Origin: a virus
Virus record (IMG/VR): IMGVR_UViG_3300042260_000232
Location: 49,175-113,174 of that record
Length of the DNA stretch: 64,000 nt
Strand: one strand, 5' to 3'
The notes under the pieces are model-generated. The model was not told the origin of the DNA, made no database searches, and was given only the letters and a program-made list of their open reading frames with translations. Of this stretch, positions 29,755-39,139 are shown piece after piece (position 1 is the stretch's first letter; each line of letters begins with the position of its first letter). Both the position numbers and the translations under genes were made by a program.

Positions 29755-32079
29755 TTACTCCATTGAATGAACGGCGTCTGCTAGTGATAGGAACAATTCA
29801 TCTGGTTCGCCAGATAGTGTTGCTCCGTTGCGATACAACCCATATTCACCAGTTTGTGTTTCAATGACCTCAAACTCTTTGCCATCTGGGGTTTCTACCT
29901 CAAAACGAAGGCCACCTTCGCCACCAGCAATTTTTGAAACATAGATTGAGTATCCTTCTTTACGAAGGTCACTTACATATGATTGATAGTCTGTGTGTTC
30001 GCCAAGAGGATGTTTGTCACCCTGTTCGGCGTCAACAATATGACCATCCTTTAGGGTTACTTCCATCCAACCATTTGGCGAAATGTATTTCAATGGTTTC
30101 CAAGTAGAACGTCTTCCTTTTACAGTGCCATCTTCTACTCTGCCAATCAACTTATCTGTGATAGGTAGAGCACTTCTTGGTGGCAGAACACGCTTTCCAT
30201 TGTGAAGTTTCTTACTCAACAAGTCTTTCAATATTTCGTCGGCATGTTGAAGAACAACCTGTTTTGCTTCTTCCGCAGAAGTTGCCAATACTGGATATGG
30301 ACGTGGAGACCAATCCGCATACTTATTACGGTAATAGTTGTTCCAAATAGTGACTTCCCATACTTGTAGGTCGGAAGATGTGTCATCACCTTCTGCTTCG
30401 TTGGTTGCTTTTTTCTTTGAAGTTTTCATTGAATCTTTGGTAGATTTCATGATAGCCTTGCGAGAATCCATCTTTTCCTTGCGCTTGTTAGCAACATCCA
30501 TCCATAACGAATGACTATGGAAGTTTCTACGTGAAGCGTTCTTGATTCTATTTGCGTCTGTCACACCAGCCTGACGTTTTTTTACGTCATCCTTTGCGGC
30601 ATCTAAATAACGATTCTTCATATCGTCCGAAATCTCATCGATCTGTTCTGCTTCATCAATACCAAATTCTTCAAAGACCGAATACTTTGACAATGACTCT
30701 TTTAGCATCTTGTCAAACTTCTTGTCAAGTGATTCTGCTACTTCGGCTGGCTTGTCAATCTTGGATAGTTTCAAGAAATAGGTAGCAAGTTGCATTTCTG
30801 GTTTGGTGATTGATTTTGGGTTTGTTTCTAACTTTTCTGACATATCATTCAAGAATAGAGAAATAACCGCAGCACGGTCGTGTCCTTTGTTCTTACGGCG
30901 ATGGTCTTCCGTTGTATCAACATCGACACGTGATGCCAAATCTTGGAAGGTAGAAGCCATCTTTGCGTATTGAGATTGTGGAGTGTCTTTATACTGCTGT
31001 TTGATTTTGTCAAAGTCGTATGACCCACCCGCAGAGAATGAAATTTTGTTTAGCTTCTCACCATTCTCATCTTTAGCAGAAATGATCTGCATGATGTTCT
31101 GCACCTGACCATCACGGTTGGAGCGATATTCTTCTTCGTTCACACGATGAACAAGTGGCAGAATGTCTTTCAAAGATTCTTCAAATGTTGATTTGGTGAA
31201 CTTTGAAATGTATGAGTTGATTACGTCTTCTGTTATTTCTTCTTGCTGTTCGGTTTCATTCAACGCCAGAGATTCAACAAACGAAGTGTATCCACGGGAG
31301 GTTGACAGTTTAGAAATGGTTTCTTTGATTTGACCAATCTTTTTCTTTACGTTGAAAACCACATCACGGTTTGCTTCGTTGATTAGACCTTGCTTAGAAA
31401 CAATGCCCATAAACTCTTTTAGTTTGTATAGGTTTTCACTCATTTCAACAATAGCTGAACCAGTGGTATCCATAGGGTTTCCGCCAGATGAAACGTGGCG
31501 AGCCATAGCGCGAGCACCAGACAAATGCTTGAATGGATATTTGAAACGTTCACCCGCATTGTTTTCGATGAAGATTGCAGAAATATTACGTGAACGAGAC
31601 CCACGCTGTTCTTCATTGACTGGCGCACGGTGTCTTACGATTATTTTTGCATTTTCTAATGTCTGTCTACTTGTTCGGCTGGAACCCTCTAATGGGCTAA
31701 TACTTTCAAATACATCGTCCACATTCTGCTCCTTATTTTGTTCTATTTTATAGCCATAATGACGAGGTTCAATACGCTTTCCAAAAGTTCTAATATCAAA
31801 GTCAAGAATGTTTCGTCTTGCCAACAATTTCATGTTTTTTGATATTTTGGATACGGTTGGGTCTTCAAGTGATACGTTTTCACCCATATGAAACTTTATT
31901 TCGCCAGTGCTGTCATCAAGAAAAACCATAATGTTTGGGTCTTCAACATAGAAATAACGTGCAGTAGTTGGGTCCGCGACACTCTTTCCGTTTTTATCAT
32001 CAAACATTTGAACTTGAAGTCCATTCCCACGAATAAACTTCATTATCTTCTCTGCGATTACATTCATATTTACAGCCAT
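29755..32079 (-). CDS. Large late virion-associated protein, function unknown
   Basis: A 774-residue protein. It contains a conserved-looking patch FKHLSGARAMARHVSSGGNP near residue 190, found in related phages. A Glu/Lys-rich helical middle follows, then a basic stretch (KNASRRNFHSHSLW, RKEKMDSRKAIMKSTK) near 540, and a C-terminal beta-rich part with WEVTIWNNYYRNKYADW. The position upstream of terminase in late order and the late box in front suggest a capsid-internal or head-associated protein. No enzyme motif is seen. AAGGAA precedes the start. Confidence 0.7.
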   Translation of the reverse strand: MAVNMNVIAEKIMKFIRGNGLQVQMFDDKNGKSVADPTTARYFYVEDPNIMVFLDDSTGEIKFHMGENVSLEDPTVSKISKNMKLLARRNILDFDIRTFGKRIEPRHYGYKIEQNKEQNVDDVFESISPLEGSSRTSRQTLENAKIIVRHRAPVNEEQRGSRSRNISAIFIENNAGERFKYPFKHLSGARAMARHVSSGGNPMDTTGSAIVEMSENLYKLKEFMGIVSKQGLINEANRDVVFNVKKKIGQIKETISKLSTSRGYTSFVESLALNETEQQEEITEDVINSYISKFTKSTFEESLKDILPLVHRVNEEEYRSNRDGQVQNIMQIISAKDENGEKLNKISFSAGGSYDFDKIKQQYKDTPQSQYAKMASTFQDLASRVDVDTTEDHRRKNKGHDRAAVISLFLNDMSEKLETNPKSITKPEMQLATYFLKLSKIDKPAEVAESLDKKFDKMLKESLSKYSVFEEFGIDEAEQIDEISDDMKNRYLDAAKDDVKKRQAGVTDANRIKNASRRNFHSHSLWMDVANKRKEKMDSRKAIMKSTKDSMKTSKKKATNEAEGDDTSSDLQVWEVTIWNNYYRNKYADWSPRPYPVLATSAEEAKQVVLQHADEILKDLLSKKLHNGKRVLPPRSALPITDKLIGRVEDGTVKGRRSTWKPLKYISPNGWMEVTLKDGHIVDAEQGDKHPLGEHTDYQSYVSDLRKEGYSIYVSKIAGGEGGLRFEVETPDGKEFEVIETQTGEYGLYRNGATLSGEPDELFLSLADAVHSME

Positions 32080-32105
32080 AGTATGTGTTCCTTATTGTAT
32101 GATAG

Positions 32106-32113
32106 TATTTATC
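32106..32113 (-). promoter_or_regulatory. Late promoter box GATAAATA
   Basis: In the short gap behind the terminase stop, 27 bases before the next ATG; extended form GATAAATAC. Confidence 0.75.
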
Positions 32114-32114
32114 T

Positions 32115-33674
32115 TTAGAATACTACTGGCAGCGGGTCAAGTTCATAGCTGTCATCGTCAAGTGTTTCGCCTAATAAGTTTTCATACTTTTCATCAAAAC
32201 GAGATATGACCTGAACTTGTCTTACGCACAGCATGGTCGCACTTACCAAGTCATCGTTTTCGCCAAGTTTGGCTTCATAGCTTTTGCCACTTGCGATAAA
32301 CGTTTTGAACTCTCGTATCAAGTTTTTACTCTTTGGATGCATCTTATCCGATTCAACCCATGCCTTCAACTTCATACATGATGTAATCTTTGAGCGATGA
32401 GTTGTGGTAAATCCTTTTCTTACTGCCCGTTTTGCGCCAGCCTTCTTTGGTTCATGTAAAAACTCACCAGGAAATAGTTCTTCGCCCATTTCTTCTATAA
32501 CGATAATGGCAGCTTCACCAAGACTATTATTCTCAACGCTCCAATAAATCTCTGGTTGTTTAGCACCAAGTTCTTTTTGAGTAGAATAAATCTCTTTTAG
32601 AATTTCATGAAGTATTCGGACTTGACCTCTTACATCAGTTTTGTTATGTTGCCATTCGGCAACTTGACGCATCTCTGGCAGACTCCAAACTTCAATCGCA
32701 GCAAAGTCTCCCCCAGTTCCCATACTTGGGTCTAGTCCGACCACATATGATACATCCTTCTTGATACTATCGTACCAACGAATTTGGCCTGTTTTTCTAA
32801 GTGGTTCAGCACCTTGTAATGTAGCCAATTTCAAACTTGAAATGAGGGTTTCTTCTGCGGAAATAAATTCGCATCGGTGTTCGCGTCTAAAACGCTCTTC
32901 ACCGACACGACCTTGTTCTTCTTTCGCCCATTGTTCGTCTCTGTCGGGATGCTTATCCCATGTTGATAGATATGGTCGGAATCCATTCACGCCAATTTCG
33001 GTTTCGTTTCCATACTCGTCGACTCTTTTGTTTGCCCCTTGCCATATATGTGCAAATTGGTCATCGTCTAAGTTTGGAGTAGAGGTGATGATAGCTTTAC
33101 CGCCAGTGGCAAGAGTAGGAGAGATAGAAGTCCAGAACTCTGTTGCAATAGATGGTCTAACGAATGCAAATTCGTCGCAATATAGTAGAGAAATAGCCAA
33201 ACCACGGCCAGTGTTTTCTGTGGTAGCTTGTGCAATGATACGAGAACCATTGTCAAATTCAATAGAACCCTTGTTGTATGACACAACTCCTGGGCGAATG
33301 AAATCTGGACATAATTCGTAAGCATAACGAATACGGTGCATGATTTCTAACGCACCAGAACCTTTGTGTGCAGCAATGAGAATGGTTTGGTCAGGCTTGA
33401 ACATTGCATACCACAACAAATATCCAGCGGCAGTGGTTGACTTGCCCATCTGTCTGCCCAACATTGATATAGAATAACGATAGTTGTGGTATGAATTTAC
33501 GAGTTCAACCTGATAATCATATGCAGAATATATCAAACTTCCTTTTGTTGGATGCTGAATATAAAAATAGTTGTTCAAAAAGTAATGCGGGTCATCCATA
33601 CATTTACTGAACTCCAACAACTCATTATTTGTAAATTCAGTTTTTTCGTATGCTTTTTTCGTAAGGTCGGCCAT
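32115..33674 (-). CDS. 17: Terminase large subunit, T4 gp17 family
   Basis: DNA-packaging motor and nuclease, 519 residues. The ATPase half has Walker A GRQMGKST at 73-80 and Walker B LLYCDEFAF at 163-171. The RNase H-like nuclease half has GLDPSMGTGGDF with catalytic D315, then WSVENNSLGEA, and a late acidic pair in GENDDLVSA. Slightly shorter than T4 gp17 but complete. AAGGGA precedes the ATG. The small subunit (16) lies 5 kb upstream rather than adjacent, with several virion genes between. Confidence 0.96.
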   Translation of the reverse strand: MADLTKKAYEKTEFTNNELLEFSKCMDDPHYFLNNYFYIQHPTKGSLIYSAYDYQVELVNSYHNYRYSISMLGRQMGKSTTAAGYLLWYAMFKPDQTILIAAHKGSGALEIMHRIRYAYELCPDFIRPGVVSYNKGSIEFDNGSRIIAQATTENTGRGLAISLLYCDEFAFVRPSIATEFWTSISPTLATGGKAIITSTPNLDDDQFAHIWQGANKRVDEYGNETEIGVNGFRPYLSTWDKHPDRDEQWAKEEQGRVGEERFRREHRCEFISAEETLISSLKLATLQGAEPLRKTGQIRWYDSIKKDVSYVVGLDPSMGTGGDFAAIEVWSLPEMRQVAEWQHNKTDVRGQVRILHEILKEIYSTQKELGAKQPEIYWSVENNSLGEAAIIVIEEMGEELFPGEFLHEPKKAGAKRAVRKGFTTTHRSKITSCMKLKAWVESDKMHPKSKNLIREFKTFIASGKSYEAKLGENDDLVSATMLCVRQVQVISRFDEKYENLLGETLDDDSYELDPLPVVF

Positions 33675-33675
33675 A

Positions 33676-35391
33676 TTATCCCTTGATTATACTTGACAAT
33701 TTGAGAATTTGCTGCAATGATTCATTGTAAATCATCTGTCGTGTGAATATGTTTGCCGCAGTTTTTTCGTCAAACGATGTTTCGCTATCTGGTTTATAGT
33801 CATCTTCCAACAGAGGTGACATACGATCCCATACTTCTTTTTCTTCATCGCTCAAATTATACTTTAGATATTCGTCAACGTTGTATGTGTCAAAATCACT
33901 GAACCATCCACCGTATGACCCTTTAGCTTTCTCAAAGAAGTATTTGTCATCGTTATAGTCATCTCCATCTTCGTCCATAACAGAAACGATACCATCAATG
34001 AAATCACGAAGTCTCATTTTAGCAAGAACTTCTCCATTGTCATCTTCGGCAAACCATAGATTTGCAGATGGAAACCCACCATACAATGCGCTGAATAGAA
34101 TATCTTTCATAGCCTTCATATCTTCGTCTGAAGGTGCAGTGGCCAACACGCTTGCTTCAATCATGGCTTTACGCATATCCTCATCATATTTACTTTTTGG
34201 CATATCTTCTGCCATTGCTTTGAGTGTTCTATATTCGTTTACATCACCGTCAATCCCTAAGTCTCTTGCGATTTTTTGCAAATCTTTTTCAGTCAAGTAT
34301 CTTAGAACTTCTTCGTAATCGTCAATAGATGGCTTGAAGTTTTCAGCGGCGGCTTCCTTGTCAACAAAACGATCAGAAAAGTCACCGTCCTTTATGCTTT
34401 CTTGAATATCCGCAAACTTTTCTAACATATCAAAACCAACATCTCTGGCAAAGCGAGACATGTCTCTCCATGTTTCAAGAACAACTTCCTTTTCTTCGGT
34501 TCTAACTTCATATATACTTGGAAAGTCAAGATCAGAAATAATATTACCCAACTGTTTTGGGTTCTTTTTCAGATAATCAACCAGACCTTCTGCGCCATTT
34601 CCATCCCCAGACATAACTTTACGGCGACTACTGTCTACATATAGGTCACGATGAAGTTCAACGATAGCAATACCTTCAAGACCTTGGTATTTTGTGTTTA
34701 CCATCTTGACCCAATTGTTTACCGCATCCACAAACCCAGGGACGTTTGTTCCATATACTCGGTCTTCAATGCCAAAGTATACTTTTTCGTCTGAACTATA
34801 TGTGTCATAAAACGGTTTGAGTAGGACACGCCCAGTGGGGTTGTTCAGATTTTTATCGTCGGAAGTAGTGACATAAGCAACCAACGAACCATGTTTTACA
34901 TCAAGTGGAACATAATGACGATTGATACCATTCTTTAGGTTCATACAACTTGTCCATCCACGGTCGGTTGACATACCAGCAATATCATAAGGGTGACGAG
35001 AAATTACAACAATGTATTGGCTTTTGGTTCCTTCACGGCGGCTGTCGTTGTTGAACTGTTGCAGCAAATCATCTCTTTTTAGTTTAGTCAGAACTTTTCC
35101 AAGTTTGATACTTTGCTTTTTTTCTTTGTTGTATACAATACCTTTGACATAATCTTGAATTTCAAAACCAGCGTCAGCCAAAACTTTTTGAATCTCTGGG
35201 GGTGCCATTACAGATTGAACGTTTCTTGATGGCTTACCGATAGGAATAAAAACGCGATAGCCATTTCTATCATGCTCAAAATTATCATCTTTGAAGATGT
35301 CTGCATATCGTTCTTTATCCCAACCTTTTACGATGGCTCGGTATTGACTTGGCTTTAGGGCTTCTTCTATTTTGTTTATTATGTCACGCAT
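33676..35391 (-). CDS. Late virion-associated protein, function unknown
   Basis: A 571-residue, acidic protein. Its strongest motif is YIVVISRHPYDIAGMSTDRG, followed by WTSCMNL, near residue 130, a pattern I associate with uncharacterised proteins of large phages. A beta-rich N-terminal half is followed by a helical, Asp/Glu-rich C-terminal half. Its stop lies two bases before the terminase start. The second ATG (35391) has normal spacing from GGAG. An internal or portal-associated role is guessed from position only. Confidence 0.7.
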   Translation of the reverse strand: MRDIINKIEEALKPSQYRAIVKGWDKERYADIFKDDNFEHDRNGYRVFIPIGKPSRNVQSVMAPPEIQKVLADAGFEIQDYVKGIVYNKEKKQSIKLGKVLTKLKRDDLLQQFNNDSRREGTKSQYIVVISRHPYDIAGMSTDRGWTSCMNLKNGINRHYVPLDVKHGSLVAYVTTSDDKNLNNPTGRVLLKPFYDTYSSDEKVYFGIEDRVYGTNVPGFVDAVNNWVKMVNTKYQGLEGIAIVELHRDLYVDSSRRKVMSGDGNGAEGLVDYLKKNPKQLGNIISDLDFPSIYEVRTEEKEVVLETWRDMSRFARDVGFDMLEKFADIQESIKDGDFSDRFVDKEAAAENFKPSIDDYEEVLRYLTEKDLQKIARDLGIDGDVNEYRTLKAMAEDMPKSKYDEDMRKAMIEASVLATAPSDEDMKAMKDILFSALYGGFPSANLWFAEDDNGEVLAKMRLRDFIDGIVSVMDEDGDDYNDDKYFFEKAKGSYGGWFSDFDTYNVDEYLKYNLSDEEKEVWDRMSPLLEDDYKPDSETSFDEKTAANIFTRQMIYNESLQQILKLSSIIKG

Positions 35392-35414
35392 CATAATCTC
35401 CGATTAGTTTCTTG

Positions 35415-35422
35415 TATTTATC
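35415..35422 (-). promoter_or_regulatory. Late promoter box GATAAATA
   Basis: The TGA stop of the upstream gene overlaps the box (TGATAAATAC). Confidence 0.75.
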
Positions 35423-36326
35423 AATCGGAGAACCATTCATAGTTTATGTCGAAAACTTTATGATGTGTTTTATCATATTCCGTTGTTTCTTCTATGATTT
35501 TATTTAAATCTCCTGCATTCAAGTATGTAGCATTATTGTATTTTTTTCTCACAATAGTGCTTGGTGGTGCAATAATGTATTGCTCAATTGTGAAATAATC
35601 ATCATTGTCTTTTAGTTTGTTTGCCATAAATGAATTTGACGCAAATCTTATACAAGACTGGTGATAATCATTGATATGATGAATCATATCTTCTTTCCAT
35701 ATGGCATATGAGTCCTCAATATAAGAAATAACATTTTCTTGAAAGTCATCTAAATACAATTTTTTCAAACAGTGGGAATTGGTTAAAAACATTTTGTCGT
35801 TCACATGCACCATTGGCATTCTTGAAGATATAACATAGTTCATGTTAGTAACGAACATTCTACTATCAAATGCATTAGTCTCTACGAATCTTTGCAAAAA
35901 CGAGTAATCTATATTATTTTTATAAGTTTGATATAATATGTCAGTTCTCATTACATAAATTGCATCGTATTCGGCGGGTAGCATGGATGCTATTTTATGA
36001 ATTGATATTATTTGATGAAATAACATCAAAACATTACTAGGATACAAAAAATCTATTTTCAATTTTTTATGTATTTGGTATGCAATTTTATGTTTATCTT
36101 CGTCTGTCACAAAATCATAAAATGACCTAAATCCATGAGAACTCACCAAGCGATCAATGACATCAATGTGTTCGTCTTCTATTGGGGCAGTAAAAAATCC
36201 AATATCGATTGTTGTTGGGTCGGGAGACACAATATGATTAGTCATTTGCTTCATAACGACAATGTGATTTTCAATTGTTTGCGTTACATATCTAGGTTGT
36301 CCAAAATACGCAAACAATATTTTCAT
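35421..36326 (-). CDS. Hypothetical protein, possible glycosyltransferase-like insertion
   Basis: A 301-residue protein, more AT-rich than its neighbours. It opens with MKILFAYFGQPRYVTQTIEN, a Rossmann-like strand, and contains AEYDAIYVMRTDILYQ near residue 120. A YDxxxxxRxD strand of this kind occurs in some nucleotide-sugar transferases, with the Asp as metal ligand. The rest is not recognisable. Its ATG overlaps the stop of the -1 frame behind the 491-residue gene. Composition and an unrelated function among packaging genes suggest later acquisition. Confidence 0.6.
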   Translation of the reverse strand: MKILFAYFGQPRYVTQTIENHIVVMKQMTNHIVSPDPTTIDIGFFTAPIEDEHIDVIDRLVSSHGFRSFYDFVTDEDKHKIAYQIHKKLKIDFLYPSNVLMLFHQIISIHKIASMLPAEYDAIYVMRTDILYQTYKNNIDYSFLQRFVETNAFDSRMFVTNMNYVISSRMPMVHVNDKMFLTNSHCLKKLYLDDFQENVISYIEDSYAIWKEDMIHHINDYHQSCIRFASNSFMANKLKDNDDYFTIEQYIIAPPSTIVRKKYNNATYLNAGDLNKIIEETTEYDKTHHKVFDINYEWFSD

Positions 36327-36571
36327 GTTTTTCCCCTTGGTTGAAGAATGATTTTCTTTTCCAAATCTGCGACACGCTTCGATAGGTCGGATAGTTCCTT
36401 ATCTTGTGTGGTATCTTCTTCCTCGCCATGCATCGATGAACGCTGGACAAACTTCAAAATAGCAGCCAAATCGTTTGGTGCTTGAGGGTAATGATTTCTA
36501 ACTTTGCTTAGTAGACGAGTGGTTTCTGGGTCAAACGGCTCATCAAAAACATCGTCATTTACTTCAGAGTT
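36323..36571 (-). CDS. Coding segment without its own start; likely -1 frameshift extension
   Basis: 82 codons from the A run to a TGA, reading DPETTRLLSKVRNHYPQAPN, then LAAILKFVQRS, then a C-terminal helix SDLSKRVADLEKKII. There is no ATG, GTG or TTG before the conserved-looking part, and an in-frame TGA lies just upstream of the A run. It can be reached from the preceding 491-codon gene by a -1 slip at nine A. It then ends by overlapping the ATG of the next gene. The composition looks genuinely coding. Confidence 0.7.
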   Translation of the reverse strand, partial: NSEVNDDVFDEPFDPETTRLLSKVRNHYPQAPNDLAAILKFVQRSSMHGEEEDTTQDKELSDLSKRVADLEKKIILQPRGKT

Positions 36572-38034
36572 TTTTTTTGAGTTGATTCAGTCTTGTAGTA
36601 TCTTGACTTGAAACCAGCTTTATCATACCCAGGCCATGTTTTTCCTGGGTTTTCTTTTTTCCACTTATCTTTGAATTGACGCTGTTCAATATATTCACGG
36701 TCTGATTGTTCAGCACCAGCCGCACGATGAATTGCATCTCTTGGACCAAGTAGTGGAGCCTCATTCATTGGCGCTTCTGCTTTTTGAACTTTTGTGATAT
36801 GAAATTGCTTTGTCCCACCGTATGAGTCTGGACCAAGATATTCACCAACATCAACCATACTTCCAGTAAAGCCAAACACACGATACAACTTGCCGTTGTT
36901 GGTTACGAAATCACCTTTTTTGAGTCCACGAGAAACTCGATCCAACTTGTTTGACGCACGTGCCACCCCAGCATAACGGTTGTCTACTTTATTCAGTGGT
37001 AGATTTCTATGACCTCTTGCATCAGATGCTTTGTCAATGTAATTAGTCATAGTCTCTGGTGATAGTTCATCCAGTTGTGATTCTTCATTCGTTGGTTTTG
37101 ATTTGGACCATACACCTGTGTTTCTAAGACGTGAGGTGCTTCCATATTCGACTCTTCCGTTGTCGGAAACAGTAAATAATACGCCATTCAATACATATGC
37201 TTCTCTTGGTTTAGAAGAACCGTACCAATCTTTGACGCCGCCAATGTTTTTTGTTTTTGGGTAGTTCTTTAGCCAGTCAATAAACGAATTGACATTATTT
37301 CTGGTTTCAGAGTCGCCCCAATACGAAACGATTTTTCCTGGGTCACGATATCGTGAACCATCTCCACGAGTCCAACTTCCTAAGCCTGGAGGATTGTAAT
37401 CAACCCAATTTTTACGCTCTACATTGGAATTGTAAGCGTTGACAATTTGAGATATCTTACTAACCTTACGGGCTTCGTCTATTTTTTCACTTTTTTTTTG
37501 AGCGGATTCGTTCTTTTGAACAGCCTTGGCAATCTTATGTGCTTTTTTTATGGTTGACTTTTTGAGTGGTGGTTCGTCACCAGCCTCTTTTTTGGCAGCA
37601 GCCATGCCAACGGCATATGCGTTCTTTGCTTCTTCTAGCTTACTGAACTCTGCAAGTAGAGATTCATAGATATCATCTTCATCTGATGAATACATAAGTG
37701 GGTTGTCACCACGTGACGGCTGAACAAACTTCTTTTGACGTGAAATACTGTCGGCAGTTTTCTTTGAGAAATCATCCAAGTCCAAGTCCTGTGGACCAGT
37801 TGGTTCATACTCAGCTTCTTCAACTGAATCTACGATCTCTACCGTGCCGCCGCATCCGCAATCAGATTCTGGCTCTGCTTGTGGCTGTGGTTGAGTAGCT
37901 TGTGCTTGTGCCAATCCAGCAAGTGTCATTAGACGAACAATCTCATCTGGGTGCTTTGTGCTCACATTGGTTGTGGTTAGTGACTTGCCGTTGTCGTCGG
38001 TCACGGTTAGGTTATAATGCTTATCGCCGTTCAT
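36559..38034 (-). CDS. Late protein, function unknown, with slippery A run at its end
   Basis: A 491-residue protein (zero-frame product). The N-terminus contains a Cys-Gly cluster (DCGCGG) and is followed by Lys-rich helices. An ETMTNYIDKASDARGHRNL helix near residue 330 is of a type common in phage head and scaffold-associated proteins, and the basic C-terminal segment ends TQKKTLK. GGGGAG precedes the ATG, which overlaps the upstream stop. The final codons contain nine A in a row, after which a second open frame continues in -1. Confidence 0.7.
   Translation of the reverse strand: MNGDKHYNLTVTDDNGKSLTTTNVSTKHPDEIVRLMTLAGLAQAQATQPQPQAEPESDCGCGGTVEIVDSVEEAEYEPTGPQDLDLDDFSKKTADSISRQKKFVQPSRGDNPLMYSSDEDDIYESLLAEFSKLEEAKNAYAVGMAAAKKEAGDEPPLKKSTIKKAHKIAKAVQKNESAQKKSEKIDEARKVSKISQIVNAYNSNVERKNWVDYNPPGLGSWTRGDGSRYRDPGKIVSYWGDSETRNNVNSFIDWLKNYPKTKNIGGVKDWYGSSKPREAYVLNGVLFTVSDNGRVEYGSTSRLRNTGVWSKSKPTNEESQLDELSPETMTNYIDKASDARGHRNLPLNKVDNRYAGVARASNKLDRVSRGLKKGDFVTNNGKLYRVFGFTGSMVDVGEYLGPDSYGGTKQFHITKVQKAEAPMNEAPLLGPRDAIHRAAGAEQSDREYIEQRQFKDKWKKENPGKTWPGYDKAGFKSRYYKTESTQKKTLK
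36570..36578 (-). other. Candidate -1 ribosomal slippage site, nine A
   Basis: On the mRNA strand C AAA AAA AAA C spans the end of the 491-codon frame (CAA AAA AAA ACT). A slip of one base back gives AAA AAA AAC TCT and enters the 82-codon frame. The zero-frame stop lies nine bases after the run. Confidence 0.55.
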
Positions 38035-38603
38035 TTTTTCTTCTCCCCAGAAATAACAGATTTACTACTGCCTTCTTCAGTTGACATTTGTGGTTGTGCT
38101 TTGTCTTTTGGTGGTTTTACACTCAATGCATTTACGACTTCAACAGTGTTTCTTTTTGATAGAGATTTTAGGAATTTTGTTACAAACTCACGGCCATAGT
38201 TCTCTCCATTATCCGACTTATCATCGTATGGAGTATCAAGCAACGCTGGCTTGTCTTCTTTCACTTCAATTTCTTCTTGTGGAGACCATCCCTCTGGGTG
38301 TATAAGAATGTGAGTGATATTCATAGGTATCAAATCGGATAGTTGCTGTCTCAAAATATCGGCAGCAATTGGATATCCAGTTGTGATATCAATCTTTGAA
38401 ACTTCTACGTTTTCAACTTCCTTGAAGAAAAGTGGGTTCTTTGAAATAGGTGTCACCGACACACTTGACATTGTTCGTAGGTCATATTTTCCCAAAAATC
38501 TTTCAATGCGGTCAACGTCATGTTCATCCAACTTACACGCAAAACGCAGTGTAAACTTGTATTCCTTAGCGGACTCTGCCAGAAATTGCTCAAATTTTTT
38601 CAT
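38031..38603 (-). CDS. Late hypothetical protein
   Basis: A 190-residue protein. Its first 110 residues look like a compact alpha/beta domain (FTLRFACKLDEHDVDRIERF, then ITTGYPIAADILRQQL). The last 60 residues are Lys-rich, polar and probably disordered. Proteins of this shape lie near terminase genes in related phages; function unknown. It follows a late box and GGAG. Its stop overlaps the start of the next gene (ATGA). Confidence 0.72.
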   Translation of the reverse strand: MKKFEQFLAESAKEYKFTLRFACKLDEHDVDRIERFLGKYDLRTMSSVSVTPISKNPLFFKEVENVEVSKIDITTGYPIAADILRQQLSDLIPMNITHILIHPEGWSPQEEIEVKEDKPALLDTPYDDKSDNGENYGREFVTKFLKSLSKRNTVEVVNALSVKPPKDKAQPQMSTEEGSSKSVISGEKKK

Positions 38604-38629
38604 AGGTTAGTCTCCAAATGCATATACTC

Positions 38630-39139
38630 TTATTTATCATCTTGGAGATTTTTACTCGCAGATGCAATACGGCGCATCAATTCATTACGGTCAATCACAA
38701 CTGACCCTTCTGATTCTATCTCATTTGAATCTTTGACCTTGTTTTCTTCTTTTTCTATGGCATGGTCAAGTCTTGCTTTTTGCAACTGTAGATTGATCAT
38801 ACGTAGCTTTCGGTCAACTTTACTGTCTTTGGCTTCCATGGCAGTTTTCAACATAACAGCAGCGGTTTCCATAATCTTTGCGCCAGCATGAACTTCTACA
38901 TTCATGCCAAGAGTAACGAGTTCATCAAATGTTTTCATTGCCTTTTTGTGAATCTCGTCCATATCTCTGTCATGTTCATTCAAATCTCTTACGACTGGCA
39001 GTGCCGCATCAATCTTATCGGTTTCTGATAGAGTTTCAGTGAGTGCTTCAATCATATTTGTTGAGGTTTCAATGTCAACTACATCGTCTTCATCATCGGC
39101 TGATGGCAAGTTGAATACTTCTTCCAATTTTTTGGTCAT
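38630..39139 (-). CDS. 16: Terminase small subunit, T4 gp16 family
   Basis: A 169-residue helical protein. Helices DRDMDEIHKKAMKTFDELVT, GAKIMETAAVMLKTAMEAK and LRMINLQLQKARLDHAI form the coiled-coil core expected of gp16, which recognises DNA and stimulates gp17. The ends are acidic and flexible. The ATG overlaps the gene 4 stop, as packaging genes often do. Size matches T4 gp16 (164 residues). Assigned from layout and helical pattern rather than a unique motif. Confidence 0.8.
   Translation of the reverse strand: MTKKLEEVFNLPSADDEDDVVDIETSTNMIEALTETLSETDKIDAALPVVRDLNEHDRDMDEIHKKAMKTFDELVTLGMNVEVHAGAKIMETAAVMLKTAMEAKDSKVDRKLRMINLQLQKARLDHAIEKEENKVKDSNEIESEGSVVIDRNELMRRIASASKNLQDDK
38631..38638 (-). 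promoter_or_regulatory. Late promoter box GATAAATA
   Basis: Overlaps the last codons and the stop of gene 16. Confidence 0.72.
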
